From an uncultured Bacteroidia bacterium (GTDB lineage: Bacteria; Bacteroidota; Bacteroidia; Bacteroidales; UBA932), in the NCBI GenBank assembly GCA_902781705.1, contig CACZKE010000022.1, forward strand, positions 1-42,914: a stretch of DNA of 42,914 nucleotides, written 5' to 3'. Both the position numbers and the translations under genes were made by a program. Below the pieces are notes generated by a model. The model had not been told where the DNA came from and did not search any database. It saw only the letters and a program-made list of their open reading frames with translations. Position 1 is the stretch's first letter; the number at the start of each line of letters is the position of its first letter. Positions 42,571-42,914 of this stretch are shown here, piece after piece.

Positions 42571-42606
42571 ACGGCTACTAACCCGAAGTGATGGGTTAGT
42601 AGCCGT
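42571..42606. terminator. Hairpin after the IS66 transposase
   Basis: Perfect 14-bp inverted repeat ACGGCTACTAACCC / GGGTTAGTAGCCGT with an 8-base loop, 23 bases after the tnpC stop codon. The T run after it is weak (ACTGTACTTTATC), so it may be a terminator or an end structure of the element. Confidence 0.65.
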
Positions 42607-42858
42607 ACTGTACTTTATCGGATGCTTACAGCTCAATTAATTATCCTGAAACCATCTTTTCTTCTTATTAAATGACCCGTGATGCAGTGTTTCCAGTAGA
42701 TTATTCACGCTGAAACACTATTTCCGGGTTCCTTTTTTACCTCGTTTACATGTTTTCGGGGTGATTAATTATGCTGTGCATGTTTCCTAGGTAATTGAAT
42801 TACGTTTCTGTCTATTGTCTTTCCCTAAAAAAAGTTGACTCGCAAATGCTAAAAACAA

Positions 42859-42914
42859 ATGCGATTCTATTACTCAAGCAAACGCGAACAGTATTACGAC
42901 AAGGCGATGCAGCT
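42859..42914 (+). CDS. Start of an unidentified gene, cut by the window edge
   Basis: Eighteen codons are visible, beginning MRFYYSSKREQYYDKAMQ, after an A-rich stretch (CTAAAAACAA) of the kind that often precedes starts in Bacteroidota. The charged, Tyr-rich start looks like a DNA-binding or transposase-accessory protein, but this is too short to identify. Confidence 0.3.
   Translation, partial: MRFYYSSKREQYYDKAMQ

Larger units (their letters stand above)
40964..42606 (+). mobile_element. IS66-type insertion element, ends not resolved
   Basis: The minimal extent is the transposase gene plus the following hairpin. Terminal inverted repeats and target duplications could not be recognised, and tnpA/tnpB are missing on the left, so this is either a tnpC-only element or a truncated copy. 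Confidence 0.6.
42548..42914. other. AT-rich region after the transposase
   Basis: It holds the strong hairpin at 42571-42606, a second inverted repeat AGTGTTTC (42686-42693) / GAAACACT (42712-42719) followed by a short T run (CCTTTTTTACC), and the start of a frame at 42859. Base composition is much richer in A and T than in the genes to the left, as often seen around inserted elements. Confidence 0.5.

Overview
The window looks like chromosomal DNA of a high-GC member of the Bacteroidales. The genes that point to sulfonolipids suggest a relative of Alistipes (Rikenellaceae); this assignment is inferred from gene content and promoter style, not from a marker-gene comparison. Several genes have the Bacteroidota-type promoter (TTTG, about 19-21 bases, TAnnTTTG). 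Signal peptides often end in SAQ or GAQ, and a short palindromic repeat is scattered through the region.

Layout. 1-281: a leftward promoter and a hairpin leader that run off the window, possibly an rRNA operon leader. 282-2585: GH2 glycosidase lipoprotein and a small exported protein (minus strand). 2688-4652: groES-groEL (minus). 4808-6916: DUF3737 beta-helix protein and a MalY/PatB-type C-S lyase (plus). 7028-8467: Omp85-like outer-membrane barrel (minus). 8541-19582: a minus-strand block of eleven genes. 19663-27239: thioester-containing alpha-2-macroglobulin lipoprotein and PBP1C (plus). 27217-28353: alkaline phosphatase (minus). 28390-35243: a second alpha-2-macroglobulin without thioester, and FolC (minus). 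35308-37773: PurM-like protein and PIN-PhoH protein (plus). 37880-40606: pyruvate phosphate dikinase (plus). 40776-40906: a strongly structured element with a minus-strand terminator. 40964-42547: IS66 transposase. 42859-end: start of an unidentified frame.

The most interesting part is 8541-19582. In transcription order it encodes a two-domain VOC protein, an alpha-oxoamine synthase, an SDR reductase, five heterodisulfide-reductase-like proteins (HdrC, HdrB, HdrA, a short second HdrC, and a membrane HdrE-HdrD fusion), cysteate synthase, a YeiH-type transporter and a two-helix membrane protein. Cysteate synthase, oxoamine synthase and SDR reductase together give a complete route from O-phosphoserine and sulfite to capnine, the sulfonolipid base. 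Overlapping start and stop codons tie a quinone-linked Hdr-like complex into the same unit. The role of that complex is not known to me; supplying sulfite or handling the sulfur redox step is a testable guess.

A second theme is a family of short palindromic repeats. Intergenic copies sit against stop or start codons, with a duplicated tail. Other copies lie in frame inside pbpC and the second macroglobulin gene, and an unrelated large palindrome lies in frame inside folC.
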